Assembly (NCBI GenBank): GCA_947626085.1
Contig: CANQQU010000007.1
Span: 1 to 58,037, forward strand
Direction of reading: 5' to 3'
Length of the DNA stretch: 58,037 nucleotides
Source of the DNA: an uncultured Oscillospiraceae bacterium
GTDB lineage: Bacteria; Bacillota; Clostridia; Oscillospirales; Oscillospiraceae
Shown here: in pieces, positions 8,940 through 18,694 of the stretch
How the letters are laid out: every line of letters begins with the position of its first letter
Numbering within the stretch: the first letter of the stretch is position 1
The notes under the pieces: generated by a model
What the model was told of the DNA's origin: nothing
Databases searched by the model: none
The model's input: only the letters and a program-made list of their open reading frames with translations
Made by a program: the position numbers and the translations under genes

Positions 8940-8967
8940 TTGACAACGGGAGCGGGCGTGGTATAAT
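8940..8967 (+). promoter_or_regulatory. cadA promoter
   Basis: TTGACA (8940-8945), 16 bases, TATAAT (8962-8967), close to consensus. The downstream edge touches a 32-base perfect palindrome. Confidence 0.8.
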
Positions 8968-8998
8968 AATATCAACATATGAGCATATGTTGATATTA
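8967..8998 (+). promoter_or_regulatory. ArsR/SmtB-type metal operator
   Basis: Perfect palindrome with 15-base arms (TAATATCAACATATG / CATATGTTGATATTA) and a 2-base centre, covering the start site of the cadA transcript. AT-rich palindromes of this kind are typical targets of ArsR/SmtB metal sensors (CadC, CzrA). No such regulator gene is in the window. Confidence 0.7.
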
Positions 8999-9012
8999 AG
9001 GAGGAAGCCGCC

Positions 9013-11193
9013 ATGGAAAAGAAGGTCTACCTGATCGAGAATCTGGACTGCGCCAACTGTGCCGCCGAGGTGGAGGCCAAGCTGAATACCCTGCCGGAGG
9101 TTAAGGAGGCCGTGCTGACCTACGCCACCGGCCAGCTTCGGATCACCGCGGAGGACCCGGATTCCCTGCTGCCCCTGCTCCAAAAGACCGCCCGTGGGGT
9201 GGAGCCGGAGGTGGTGATCCGTCCCCGGGACGGTGGGGGCCAGTCCCACAGCGCCGAGCATGAGCATGCGCATCATCACGACCATGATCACGAACATGAA
9301 CACCACCATGACCATGACCACGAGGGCCACGACCATGGGGAGGAGGAGCAGGAGAGCCCCCTGCCGCTGCTCTTGGGGGCGGGGCTGTTCGTTCTGGGCC
9401 TGATTTTGGAGGCGCTGGGCCTAAAATGGGTGGGCCTGTTCTGCTACATCGCCGCCTATGTGGTGCTGGGGGCGAAGATCGTCTGGACCGCCGTTACCGG
9501 ACTGGTGCGGGGCCGGGTCTTTGACGAGAATTTCCTCATGAGCCTGGCATCCCTGGGGGCCTTCTTCATTGGCGAGTACCCGGAGGCGGTGGGCGTCATG
9601 CTGTTCTACCGCATCGGGGAATATTTTGAGGACGTGGCGGTGGCCCGGAGCCGGAGCCGGATCATGGAGGCGGTGGATCTCCGCCCCGAGGTGGTCACGG
9701 TGCCCGACGGGGACGGGGTCCGCCAGATCCCCGCCGCCCAGGCGCAAGTGGGCGACATGGTGCTGGTGCGGCCTGGGGACCGGATCCCCCTGGACGGGGT
9801 AGTACTCACCGGGACCAGCCGCCTGGACACCGCGCCCATCACCGGCGAGCCGGTGCCGGTGCCGGTGGGACCGGGAGACGCGGTCACCTCCGGCTGCGTC
9901 AACACCTCCGGGCAATTGACCGTCCGGGTGGAAAAGCCCCTGTCCGAGTCCATGGTCAGCCGGATCCTGGACGCGGTGGAGAACGCCGCCGCCAGCAAGC
10001 CGAAAATCGACCGGTTCATCACCCGCTTCGCCCGGGTCTACACCCCCGTGGTGGTGGCTGCGGCGGTCGCCGTGGCGGTGATCCCCTCCCTGGTGGACGG
10101 GAATTGGAATTATTGGGTGTATACGGCGCTGTCCTTCCTGGTCATGAGCTGCCCCTGTGCCCTGGTACTCAGCGTGCCGCTGGCCTTCTTCTCCGGCATT
10201 GGCGCCGGGGGCAAGCAGGGGATTCTGTTCAAGGGCGGGGCCTCCATCGAGGCCATGGCCGGCATCCGGGCGGTGGCGCTGGATAAGACCGGCACCGTGA
10301 CCAAGGGCGAATTTGTGGTGCAGGAGGTCCAGGGCCGGGAGGATCTGCTGTCATTGTGCGCCAGCTGCGAGCAGTTCTCCACCCATCCCATTGCCGGGAG
10401 CATCGTTGCCGCCGCCAAGGAGCGGGGCCTGCCCATCTGTGCCCCGGAGGGGCTGGAGGAGCTGTCCGGCCGGGGCATCCGGGCCCGGGTCAACGGCCTG
10501 GCGGTCCTCTGCGGCAACGAAAAGCTGATGGCGGAAAACGGCATTGACCCCGCCGCCTTCCATCCCACCGGGGCGGGCACCCATGTGCTGGTGGCGGTGG
10601 ACGGGAAGCCGGCAGGCTGGCTCCGGATCGCCGATACCCTGAAGCCCGACGCCAAGGACGCGGTGGCCCGGCTGAAGGCCGGGGGCGTCACCCCGGTGAT
10701 GCTCACCGGCGACGGGGCCCAGAGCGCCGGGCAGGTGGCCCAGGCGGTGGGCATTGAGCAGGTCCACGCCCGGCTGCTGCCGGAGGAGAAGCTGGCCCGG
10801 CTCCAGGAGCTGCGGCAGAAAGTGGGACCCACCATGTTTGTGGGCGACGGCATCAACGACGCCCCGGTACTCTCCGGCGCGGATGTGGGGGCGGCCATGG
10901 GCACCGGCGCTGACGCCGCCATCGAGGCGGCGGACGTGGTGTACATGACCGGCAGCGTGGACGCCATCCCCGAGTCCCTGGCCATTGCCCGCCGCACCAG
11001 GAGGATCGCTATCGAGAACGTGGTGTTCGCCCTGGCGGTGAAGCTGGCGGTGATGCTGCTGGGCCTGTTCGGTCACGCCTCCATGTGGATGGCGGTGTTC
11101 GCGGACACCGGCGTGGCCATGCTGTGCATCCTCAATTCCATTCGTGGCCAGCGGCCAGTGGCCGCGGCCAATACGCACCGGGACTGGCGATAG
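9013..11193 (+). CDS. cadA: Cadmium/zinc-exporting P1B-type ATPase
   Basis: 726-residue membrane ATPase that pumps soft divalent metals (Zn, Cd, Pb) out of the cell. An N-terminal HMA domain carries DCANC (C13, C16). It is followed by a linker (about 78-115) very rich in His, Asp and Glu that can bind or buffer metal. Membrane segments, the transmembrane metal site SCPCAL (380-382), phosphorylation motif DKTGT (D424), HPIA and GDGIND are all intact. CPC plus a His-rich linker fits the Zn/Cd group better than the copper group. The last 15 residues after LNSIR are encoded by the left arm of the palindrome at 11154-11378 and look like an acquired tail. Expression is probably de-repressed by metal through the palindrome at 8967-8998. 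Confidence 0.94.
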   Translation: MEKKVYLIENLDCANCAAEVEAKLNTLPEVKEAVLTYATGQLRITAEDPDSLLPLLQKTARGVEPEVVIRPRDGGGQSHSAEHEHAHHHDHDHEHEHHHDHDHEGHDHGEEEQESPLPLLLGAGLFVLGLILEALGLKWVGLFCYIAAYVVLGAKIVWTAVTGLVRGRVFDENFLMSLASLGAFFIGEYPEAVGVMLFYRIGEYFEDVAVARSRSRIMEAVDLRPEVVTVPDGDGVRQIPAAQAQVGDMVLVRPGDRIPLDGVVLTGTSRLDTAPITGEPVPVPVGPGDAVTSGCVNTSGQLTVRVEKPLSESMVSRILDAVENAAASKPKIDRFITRFARVYTPVVVAAAVAVAVIPSLVDGNWNYWVYTALSFLVMSCPCALVLSVPLAFFSGIGAGGKQGILFKGGASIEAMAGIRAVALDKTGTVTKGEFVVQEVQGREDLLSLCASCEQFSTHPIAGSIVAAAKERGLPICAPEGLEELSGRGIRARVNGLAVLCGNEKLMAENGIDPAAFHPTGAGTHVLVAVDGKPAGWLRIADTLKPDAKDAVARLKAGGVTPVMLTGDGAQSAGQVAQAVGIEQVHARLLPEEKLARLQELRQKVGPTMFVGDGINDAPVLSGADVGAAMGTGADAAIEAADVVYMTGSVDAIPESLAIARRTRRIAIENVVFALAVKLAVMLLGLFGHASMWMAVFADTGVAMLCILNSIRGQRPVAAANTHRDWR

Positions 11194-11378
11194 TCGTTCT
11201 ATCTGCTGGGCATTCCCGGTATCGTTCTTGCGTGCAAAGTATAGAATCACCCCCAGCCCGAAAGGGCTGGGGGTTGAACTTTTAGCTTTGCACGCAGGAT
11301 CGTTACCGGGCAGGCCCAGCAGATGTAGCGACTAGCACCAGGCTGGGGCACGCATTGTCCGCGGCGACTCGCCACTAG
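11154..11378. repeat. Long imperfect palindrome (about 225 bases)
   Basis: The left half from about 11154 pairs with the right half to about 11378. Matching blocks include TAGTCG/CGACTA, ATCTGCTGGGC/GCCCAGCAGAT, CCCGGTA/TACCGGG and TGCGTGCAAAG/CTTTGCACGCA, closing on a perfect inner hairpin CCCCCAGCCC-GAAA-GGGCTGGGGG (11250-11273). It overlaps the last codons of cadA and the stop codon of oadB. The centre is a good bidirectional terminator; the outer arms suggest a MITE-like insertion. Confidence 0.75.
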
Positions 11379-12625
11379 CCGAAGACGGAGAGGAGGAAGC
11401 CGGCGGCGATGGCGGAGCCGATCACGCCCGCCACGTTGGGGCCCATGGCGTGCATGAGCAGGAAGTTGGAGGGATTGGCCTTCTGGCCCTCCTTGTTGGC
11501 CACCCGGGCCGCCATGGGAACGGCGGACACACCGGCGGAGCCAATGAGAGGATTGACCTTTCCGCCTGTGGCCCAGCACATCACCTTGCCGCCCAGCAGA
11601 CCGCCCACGGTGGAGAGAATGAAGGCGCACACGCCCAGCACAACGATCAAAAGGGTCTTGGGCTGGAGGAAGGTGCCGCCCACCATGGTCGCGCCCACAG
11701 CCGTGGACAGCAGAATGGTCACAATGTTCATCAGGGCGTTCTGCACCGTGTCGGAAAGACGGTCGGTGACGCCGGTCTCCTTCAGGAGGTTGCCCAGCAT
11801 CAGACAGCCGATCAGCGGCGCGGTGTCCGGCAGCAGCAGAGCCACAAAAATCGTCACCACAATGGGGAAGATGATCTTCTCCCGCTTGCTGACCGTCCGG
11901 GTCTGGACCATCTTGATCTTCCGCTCTTCCGCCGTGGTGAGCATGCGCATGAAGGGCGGCTGGATCAGCGGGATCAGGGCCATGTAGGAGTAGGCCGCCA
12001 CCGCGATGGGTCCCAAGAGATGGGGGGCCAGAATGGAGGTCAGGAAGATGGCCGTGGGGCCATCGGCGCCGCCGATAATGCCGATGGCGGCAGCCTCCAG
12101 GGCGGTGAACACCAGGGCCGGATTGTTCAGGAAGCCCAGAGCGTCGCCGGAAATGGCGGCGAAGAAGAAGGCGGCGAACACGCCCATCTGGGCGGCGGCG
12201 CCCAGGAGCAGGCTCTTGGGATTGGACAGCAGGGGCCCGAAATCCGTCATGGCGCCCACGCCCATAAAGATCAGGCAGGGGTACAGGCTGGTTTTCACGC
12301 CGATGTAGAAGATGTCCAGCAGACCGCCCTCCCGTAAAATGGCGCCAAAGCTGTGATAGGCGGGACTGGAGGCGTCCATAAAGGCGTCCCACAGCTCCTG
12401 ATGATACAGCCCGGCCCCAGGCAGGTTGGTCAGCAGGCAGCCGAAGGCGATGCCCACCAGCAGAAGGGGCTCAAACTGCTTCACAATGCCCAGATACAGC
12501 AGCACGCAGGCGATGACGATCATCACCAGGTTCTGCCAACCGTCCTGGGACAGGAAGCCGGAGAACAGCATGGAAAAACCGGAGCTGTTCCACAAATTCA
12601 GTAGGATCTGTCCAACGTCGATCAT
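11375..12625 (-). CDS. oadB: Oxaloacetate decarboxylase beta subunit, Na+ pump
   Basis: 416-residue polytopic membrane protein. In this family (OadB/MmdB/GcdB) it decarboxylates the carboxybiotin carrier and exports Na+. Hydrophobic segments run through the protein. The conserved stretches [21 protein letters not shown], [10 protein letters not shown] and the late [25 protein letters not shown] segment (read [17 protein letters not shown] here) are those of the family. It is the last gene of the pckA-oadA-oadG-BCCP-oadB unit, 12 bases after the biotin carrier. The start ATG lies close to GGGGGGCG. The stop codon sits in the outer arm of the palindrome that separates it from cadA. Confidence 0.93.
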   Translation of the reverse strand: MIDVGQILLNLWNSSGFSMLFSGFLSQDGWQNLVMIVIACVLLYLGIVKQFEPLLLVGIAFGCLLTNLPGAGLYHQELWDAFMDASSPAYHSFGAILREGGLLDIFYIGVKTSLYPCLIFMGVGAMTDFGPLLSNPKSLLLGAAAQMGVFAAFFFAAISGDALGFLNNPALVFTALEAAAIGIIGGADGPTAIFLTSILAPHLLGPIAVAAYSYMALIPLIQPPFMRMLTTAEERKIKMVQTRTVSKREKIIFPIVVTIFVALLLPDTAPLIGCLMLGNLLKETGVTDRLSDTVQNALMNIVTILLSTAVGATMVGGTFLQPKTLLIVVLGVCAFILSTVGGLLGGKVMCWATGGKVNPLIGSAGVSAVPMAARVANKEGQKANPSNFLLMHAMGPNVAGVIGSAIAAGFLLSVFG

Positions 12626-12637
12626 GGGACGCCCCCC

Positions 12638-13039
12638 TTATCCGATAACCACCAGGGGTGCGCCGGTATCCACGGTGGAGCCCTTGCTCACCAGCACCTG
12701 GGTGACGGTCCCATCCTTGGGGGCCATGATCTCGTTTTCCATCTTCATCGCTTCCAGAATGCACAGCACAGTCCCGGCTTTCACCGCCTGGTTGGCGCTG
12801 ACGTTGACCTTCAAAATGGTGCCGGGCATGGGCGCGGTGACGGGCTCGCCGGCGCCGGTGACGGCGGGGGCGGCCTTCGGCGCGGGGGCCGGAGCGGGCG
12901 CGGCAGGGGCAGGCGCGGCGGGACCCGCGGGTGCGGGAGCGGCGGGGGCGACGGCCTCGTATTCGTCCAGGAGCATGGCCTTCCCGGCCTCGACCTCCAC
13001 CTCATAGGTGCGGCCGTTCAGGGTCACTTTGTATTTCAT
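12638..13039 (-). CDS. Biotin carboxyl carrier subunit of the decarboxylase
   Basis: 133-residue biotinyl protein. A short N-terminal part is followed by an Ala/Pro-rich flexible linker (about 30-62) and a C-terminal biotinyl domain with EAMKMEN, placing biotin on K99. In many OAD enzymes this domain is fused to the alpha subunit; here it is a free protein, as in glutaconyl-CoA and methylmalonyl-CoA decarboxylases. The start overlaps the oadG stop by four bases (ATGA), indicating translational coupling. Confidence 0.92.
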   Translation of the reverse strand: MKYKVTLNGRTYEVEVEAGKAMLLDEYEAVAPAAPAPAGPAAPAPAAPAPAPAPKAAPAVTGAGEPVTAPMPGTILKVNVSANQAVKAGTVLCILEAMKMENEIMAPKDGTVTQVLVSKGSTVDTGAPLVVIG

Positions 13040-13416
13040 TTGGTTTCGACCTCCTTGATGGAAATGAAGCGCAGTTCATTCAGGGGCTTGCCCATTTTAT
13101 CGGCCACGATGGCCATCAGCATGGCGGCGGTCTTGGGCTCCACATTGTAGAGCTTCAGCTGACCGGCGGAGCCGGGGGCGACAGGCTTGGGCGCGGGAGC
13201 GGGGGCCGGCGCAGGCGCGGCCTCGGGGGCCGGGGCCGGGGCGTTCTTCTTCTCCAGAGAGGTGAAGATCTTGCCCATCGCCATGACCACCAGCATCAGC
13301 AGGACCAGCCCGAAAAACACCACGGCATAGCCCAGCAGGGCGATCACCGCCGCGCCGCCCACGCCCAGGACCGGGGCCTCCGCCGAAGCGGCGGAAAGGA
13401 GTAGCGTATGGTTCAT
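13036..13416 (-). CDS. oadG: Oxaloacetate decarboxylase gamma subunit
   Basis: 126-residue small membrane subunit: one N-terminal transmembrane helix (about 20-48), an Ala/Pro-rich linker (about 58-82) and a short C-terminal domain. In OAD the gamma subunit anchors alpha to beta. The C-terminal part ([20 protein letters not shown] ... LRFISIKEV) resembles the extra domain of Clostridia OadG/MmdD-type proteins. It lies between oadA and the biotin carrier in a compact operon. Confidence 0.82.
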   Translation of the reverse strand: MNHTLLLSAASAEAPVLGVGGAAVIALLGYAVVFFGLVLLMLVVMAMGKIFTSLEKKNAPAPAPEAAPAPAPAPAPKPVAPGSAGQLKLYNVEPKTAAMLMAIVADKMGKPLNELRFISIKEVETK

Positions 13417-13431
13417 AAAACGGCCTCCCTC

Positions 13432-14814
13432 TTACGCTTCCACGATGGTGTAGGTCGCCGTGTTCTCTTCCTTCTCCTTCCGCTCGGCGAAGAACTTCTC
13501 CGCCAGGTTGGGGAAGGCAATGTAGCTCAACACATCCTCGTCGCTCCGGGCGACGCCGGCCAGCTTCTGCCGGGTCTCCTCCACGATGGGCTTCAGGGTG
13601 TCGGCGTACCGGCCGGTAAGGGGCTTCTCGTCCCCCAGGATCTTGGCCTGGATCTCCGGGTCGATGGGGGCCGGCGTCCGGCCGTACTCGCCCCGGCAGT
13701 AGGCCTTGATCTCCTTGGAGACGGTCTTGTACCGCTGGCCGTCCAGGACGTTGCGCACCGCCTGGACGCCCACCATCTGGCTGGTGGGGGTGACCAGAGG
13801 CGGATAGCCCATGTCCTTGCGGACCTTGGGAGTCTCCACCAGGGCCTCGTCAAACCGGTCCAGGGCGTTCATCTGCTTGAGCTGGGACAGGAGGTTGGAC
13901 AGCATGCCGCCGGGGACCTGGTAGGTCAGGCACTGGGTGTCGGTAGCCATGGACTTGGGCATCAGGGTGCCGTCCTTGATAAAGTCGTCCCGGACGGTCT
14001 TGAAGTAGTCGGCCATTTTCTTGGTCAGGCTGTCGTCCAGATCCACCTGGTAGCCCAGCTGCCGCAGGGCGTAGGCCAGGGTCTCGGTGGCGGGCTGGGA
14101 GGTGCCGCCGGAGAAGGGGGAGATGGCGGTGTCGATGATGTCCACGCCGGCCTCCACCGCCTTGAGGTAGGTCATGAAAGCCAGACCGGTGGTGGAGTGG
14201 GTGTGCAGGTCGATGGGCAGGTCCACCGCGTCCTTGATGGCGGAGACCAGATCGTAGGCCTCCTTGGGGCCCATGATGCCGGCCATGTCCTTGATGCAGA
14301 TGGTGGAGGCGCCCATTTCCTTCAGCTCCTTGACCATCTTGACATAGTTTTCCTGGGTGTGGACCGGGGAGGTGGTGTAGGAGATGGTGCCGGAGGCGAT
14401 GGCCCCGGCCTTGATGGTGGCCTCCATGGCCACCTTCAGGTTGTTCACGTCGTTCAGGGCGTCGAAAATGCGGATCACGTCGATGCCGTTCTCCACGGCC
14501 TTGGCCACAAAGAGCTTGACGAAATCATCGGGGTAGTGGGCGTAGCCCAGGACGTTCTGGCCCCGGAGGAGCATTTGCAGCTTGGTGTTGGGCATTTTGG
14601 CCCGAATCTTCCGCAGCCGCTCCCAGGGGTCCTCGTGCAGGTAGCGCAGGCACACGTCGAAGGTGGCGCCGCCCCAGCACTCCACGGCGTAGTAACCCAC
14701 CTTGTCGATGGTGGGCAGCATGGGCTCGAACTTGTCATAGGGAAGACGGGTGGCGATCAGGGACTGGTTGGCGTCCCGCAGCACCGTTTCCACGAACTGT
14801 ACCTTTTGAGCCAT
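13432..14814 (-). CDS. oadA: Oxaloacetate decarboxylase alpha subunit (carboxyltransferase)
   Basis: 460-residue TIM-barrel carboxyltransferase that moves the carboxyl group of oxaloacetate to biotin, giving pyruvate. VLRDANQSL at the N-terminus, GGATFDV, the catalytic-lysine segment CIKDMAGI, and the metal site LHTHSTTG are all present. The protein ends after the PYC/OADA conserved domain and lacks the biotinyl domain, which the separate carrier gene supplies. Preceded by GGAGG. It follows pckA by 78 bases that contain a terminator-like hairpin. A pyruvate carboxylase B subunit is the alternative, but the neighbouring beta and gamma Na+ pump subunits decide for the decarboxylase. Confidence 0.92.
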   Translation of the reverse strand: MAQKVQFVETVLRDANQSLIATRLPYDKFEPMLPTIDKVGYYAVECWGGATFDVCLRYLHEDPWERLRKIRAKMPNTKLQMLLRGQNVLGYAHYPDDFVKLFVAKAVENGIDVIRIFDALNDVNNLKVAMEATIKAGAIASGTISYTTSPVHTQENYVKMVKELKEMGASTICIKDMAGIMGPKEAYDLVSAIKDAVDLPIDLHTHSTTGLAFMTYLKAVEAGVDIIDTAISPFSGGTSQPATETLAYALRQLGYQVDLDDSLTKKMADYFKTVRDDFIKDGTLMPKSMATDTQCLTYQVPGGMLSNLLSQLKQMNALDRFDEALVETPKVRKDMGYPPLVTPTSQMVGVQAVRNVLDGQRYKTVSKEIKAYCRGEYGRTPAPIDPEIQAKILGDEKPLTGRYADTLKPIVEETRQKLAGVARSDEDVLSYIAFPNLAEKFFAERKEKEENTATYTIVEA

Positions 14815-14850
14815 AGGGGAAAACCTCCATATGTGATTTTTTAACAGGGG

Positions 14851-14877
14851 AAAAGGCTCCGGGCCCGGCCCGGAGCC
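14851..14877 (-). terminator. Hairpin between pckA and oadA (terminator or attenuator)
   Basis: On the minus strand GGCTCCGGGC-CGG-GCCCGGAGCC followed by TTTTCCCC. It would end part of the pckA transcripts and reduce expression of the downstream decarboxylase genes relative to pckA. Confidence 0.6.
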
Positions 14878-14892
14878 GAATGCGCTGGGAAA

Positions 14893-16482
<1,590 letters not shown>

Positions 16483-16516
16483 AGTGTATCCTCCTAAGAT
16501 TGAGTAAAAATCGGCA

Positions 16517-16532
16517 GCGGCAAATTTGCCGC
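16517..16532. promoter_or_regulatory. Perfect 16-base palindrome in the pckA leader
   Basis: GCGGCAAATTTGCCGC lies between the pckA promoter and its ribosome site. It is short enough for a dimeric regulator and fits no operator I can name. Confidence 0.35.
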
Positions 16533-16584
16533 GTTGACCACGAGCTGTGGACAGTTTGAAAAAATTCCAACTTCCACCAAATAC

Positions 16585-16613
16585 ATTGTATCACGAATTT
16601 GACATCTTGTCTA
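16585..16613 (-). promoter_or_regulatory. pckA promoter
   Basis: The minus strand reads TAGACA (16613-16608), 17 bases, TACAAT (16590-16585), about 100 bases upstream of the pckA start, leaving a leader that contains the 16517-16532 palindrome. Confidence 0.6.
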
Positions 16614-16668
16614 CTATTATTTCGATAAGTTTTTCCCGATTTAGGCGGAGACCATCCCCCTGCCGGGG

Positions 16669-16697
16669 TTGCTTTTTGGACCGAAATGGGATATAAT
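16669..16697 (+). promoter_or_regulatory. Promoter of the CsoR-type gene
   Basis: TTGCTT (16669-16674), 17 bases, TATAAT (16692-16697), 27 bases before the start codon. Confidence 0.6.
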
Positions 16698-16724
16698 CAG
16701 AAAAAAGTCGAAAGGAGCCCAGCC

Positions 16725-17054
16725 ATGGAGCAAGATCCCCACCACGACCACGCTTATATGCACGCCCACGGCATCGCCCACACCCACAGCCACGTCCATG
16801 AAAACCAAAAAGCGGTGGTCAACCGTCTGGCCAGGGCCATCGGCCACCTGGAGAAGGTCAAGCGGATGGTGGAGCAGGGGTACGACTGCTCCGAGGTGCT
16901 GATCCAGCTGGCCGCCGTCCGCTCCGCGCTGGAGGGCACCGGGAAGGTGATCCTCCAGGACCACCTCCGCCACTGCATGGTGGACGCCGTGGCCGCCGGG
17001 GACCAGACCGCCATCGACGATCTGTGCCAGGCCATCGACAAATTCATGAAATAA
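16725..17054 (+). CDS. csoR: CsoR/RcnR/FrmR-family metal-sensing repressor
   Basis: 109-residue all-helical repressor of the DUF156 family. The core VVNRLARAIGHLEKVKRMVEQ and later segment are typical. The ligand pattern is Cys (YDCSEVL) then His and Cys in DHLRHC, the x-C-H-C pattern of Cu(I)-sensing CsoR rather than FrmR (no second Cys) or RcnR (His/His). Unusual is the N-terminal tail of about 25 residues with many His and Asp (DPHHDHAYMHAHG...), which could bind Ni, Zn or Cu and complicates the metal assignment. No copper chaperone or ATPase lies next to it. The ATG at 16725 follows AAAGGAG. Confidence 0.85.
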   Translation: MEQDPHHDHAYMHAHGIAHTHSHVHENQKAVVNRLARAIGHLEKVKRMVEQGYDCSEVLIQLAAVRSALEGTGKVILQDHLRHCMVDAVAAGDQTAIDDLCQAIDKFMK

Positions 17055-17059
17055 GGCCC

Positions 17060-17095
17060 GCCGCTCCCCCGGACTCCCCCGGGAGAGCGGCTTTG
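17060..17095 (+). terminator. Terminator after the CsoR-type gene
   Basis: GCCGCTC-CCCCGG ... CCCGGG-AGAGCGGC followed by a short TTT. The 140 bases after it, up to the LytTR gene, hold no clear consensus promoter that I could place with confidence. Confidence 0.55.
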
Positions 17096-17235
17096 ACAAC
17101 ATTTAGGGGAAATGGCGCTTTTGATTGGGATTGTATTTTTCCTTTTTCTATAGTACACTATGATACAAGGACACAGCAGCTGAAATCGAGGGATGAAAGA
17201 ATCCCAGGCGAATAGACGGCGAGAGGGCGAAATGC

Positions 17236-17934
17236 ATGAACTATAAAATCGCGATTTGCGACGATTCTGACGCGGACCGGCAATATCTGGCGGCCCTGGC
17301 GGAAAACTGGGCGGCCCGCGCCGGGCACACGGTCAAAATCGACCAATTTTCCTCCGCCGAGGGCTTTTTGTTCCACTACGCGGAGGAAAAGGACTACGAT
17401 ATCCTGCTCCTGGACATTGAAATGGGGGCGATGGATGGGGTGGCCATGGCCAAACGGCTGCGGCGGGAGAACGACACCGTCCAGATCGTCTTCGTCACGG
17501 GCTATTCCGACTACATTTCCGAAGGGTACGAGGTGGCGGCGCTCCACTACCTGATGAAGCCGGTGAAGGAGGAGAAGCTCCGGGCCGTCCTGGACCGGGC
17601 GGCGGAAAAGCTGGCCAAAAACGAGCGGGTCTTGAATCTGGAGCTGGGGGGCGAAATGGTGCGATTGCCGGTCTACCAGATCCGGTACGCGGAGGTCTTC
17701 GGCAACTATGTGACCATCCACGCCAAGACCGACTGCACCGTGAAAATGACCCTGAGCAGCCTGGAGGAGCGGCTGGACGAGCGCTTTTACCGAGTGGGCC
17801 GCTCCTTCCTGGTGAACCTGACCCAGATCAGCCGGGTGACTAGGAGCCAAATCTTCCTGCGGGACGGCGCCGCCCTCCCGCTGCCCCGGGGGGCCTACGA
17901 CGGCGTCAACCGGGCGATCATCAACAGGGGGTGA
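17236..17934 (+). CDS. LytTR-family response regulator
   Basis: 232-residue AgrA/VirR-type regulator. The receiver domain (1-125) has the acidic pair CDDSD at its start, the phospho-acceptor aspartate in LLLDIEMG (D60), a T/S in VTGYSD and the conserved lysine in LMKPVKEE. The LytTR DNA-binding domain follows (about 135-230: IRYAEVFGNYVTIH ... RFYRVGRSFLVNL). The next gene, four bases on, encodes a GHKL kinase, so this is a two-component pair. Such pairs often control peptide or surface genes. The ABC exporter downstream is a likely target but has its own terminator-separated start. Confidence 0.92.
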   Translation: MNYKIAICDDSDADRQYLAALAENWAARAGHTVKIDQFSSAEGFLFHYAEEKDYDILLLDIEMGAMDGVAMAKRLRRENDTVQIVFVTGYSDYISEGYEVAALHYLMKPVKEEKLRAVLDRAAEKLAKNERVLNLELGGEMVRLPVYQIRYAEVFGNYVTIHAKTDCTVKMTLSSLEERLDERFYRVGRSFLVNLTQISRVTRSQIFLRDGAALPLPRGAYDGVNRAIINRG

Positions 17935-17938
17935 GACC

Positions 17939-18601
17939 ATGGGCCTGCTTTCCAAGCGGATCGATCAGCGGATCGCCGATTATCAGCGGGAGCTGATCGA
18001 GACCCACTACCGGGAGGTGGACAATATGTACCGCCAGATCCGGGGCTGGCGGCACGATTACCGCAACCACATCCAGACCATGAAGGCCTACGCCGCGGCG
18101 GGGGACTGGGAGGCCATCCAGCGGTACTTAGACCTTCTGGATGAGGACCTGACCACGGTGGACACGGTGATCAAGACCGGCAACCCCATGGCCGACGCCA
18201 TTCTCAACTCCAAAATCTCCCTGGCCAAGGCCAAGGGGATCACCGTGGTAGCGGACGCCCAGATCCCCGTCCGGCTGCGCTCCTCGGAGATCGACCTGTG
18301 CTGCATCATCGGCAACCTCTTTGACAACGCCATCGAGGCCAGCCAGAAGCTGCCGGAGGACCAGCGGGTGATCCGGGTGTATATGGACATGAAAAACACC
18401 CAGCTCTACATCTCCTTCACCAACTTCACCGCCGGGAAGAAGCTGAAAAAAGAGGGAAAGCTCTTCCGCAGCACCAAGGGCGAGGGCCACGGCTTCGGGC
18501 TGGTGCGGATCGACGCCATTGTGGAGCGCCTGGGCGGGTACATCAGCCGCAACAGCGAGGACGGGGCCTTCACCACCGAGATCCTGCTGCCCCAGCTTTG
18601 A
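17939..18601 (+). CDS. Soluble GHKL sensor histidine kinase (AgrC-like catalytic part)
   Basis: 220 residues: a coiled-coil/dimerisation helix with the phospho-acceptor histidine in RHDYRNHI (H39), then a GHKL ATPase domain with the N-box GNLFDNAIEA and the G-box GHGFGL. There is no membrane segment at all, whereas AgrC-type kinases normally have five to seven. The sequence upstream is fully occupied by the response regulator, so this is not an annotation cut. It may sense a cytoplasmic signal or pair with a separate membrane sensor. Confidence 0.88.
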   Translation: MGLLSKRIDQRIADYQRELIETHYREVDNMYRQIRGWRHDYRNHIQTMKAYAAAGDWEAIQRYLDLLDEDLTTVDTVIKTGNPMADAILNSKISLAKAKGITVVADAQIPVRLRSSEIDLCCIIGNLFDNAIEASQKLPEDQRVIRVYMDMKNTQLYISFTNFTAGKKLKKEGKLFRSTKGEGHGFGLVRIDAIVERLGGYISRNSEDGAFTTEILLPQL

Positions 18602-18628
18602 ACGCGATTCATCCCCCGAAAACGGCGG

Positions 18629-18662
18629 TTCGTCCCCGGATCGACCCGGGGACGAATCTTTT
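18629..18662 (+). terminator. Terminator after the two-component pair
   Basis: TTCGTCCCCGG-ATCGA-CCCGGGGACGAA followed by TCTTTTA. It separates the two-component genes from the ABC exporter genes. Confidence 0.8.
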
Positions 18663-18694
18663 ATGGTACAATCGGCGCCGTGAGGTGAAACAAC

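Noticed and set aside
11375..14814. Glutaconyl-CoA or methylmalonyl-CoA decarboxylase
   Set aside because: The alpha subunit is a TIM-barrel oxaloacetate/pyruvate carboxyltransferase, not a crotonase-type carboxyltransferase, and pckA precedes it.
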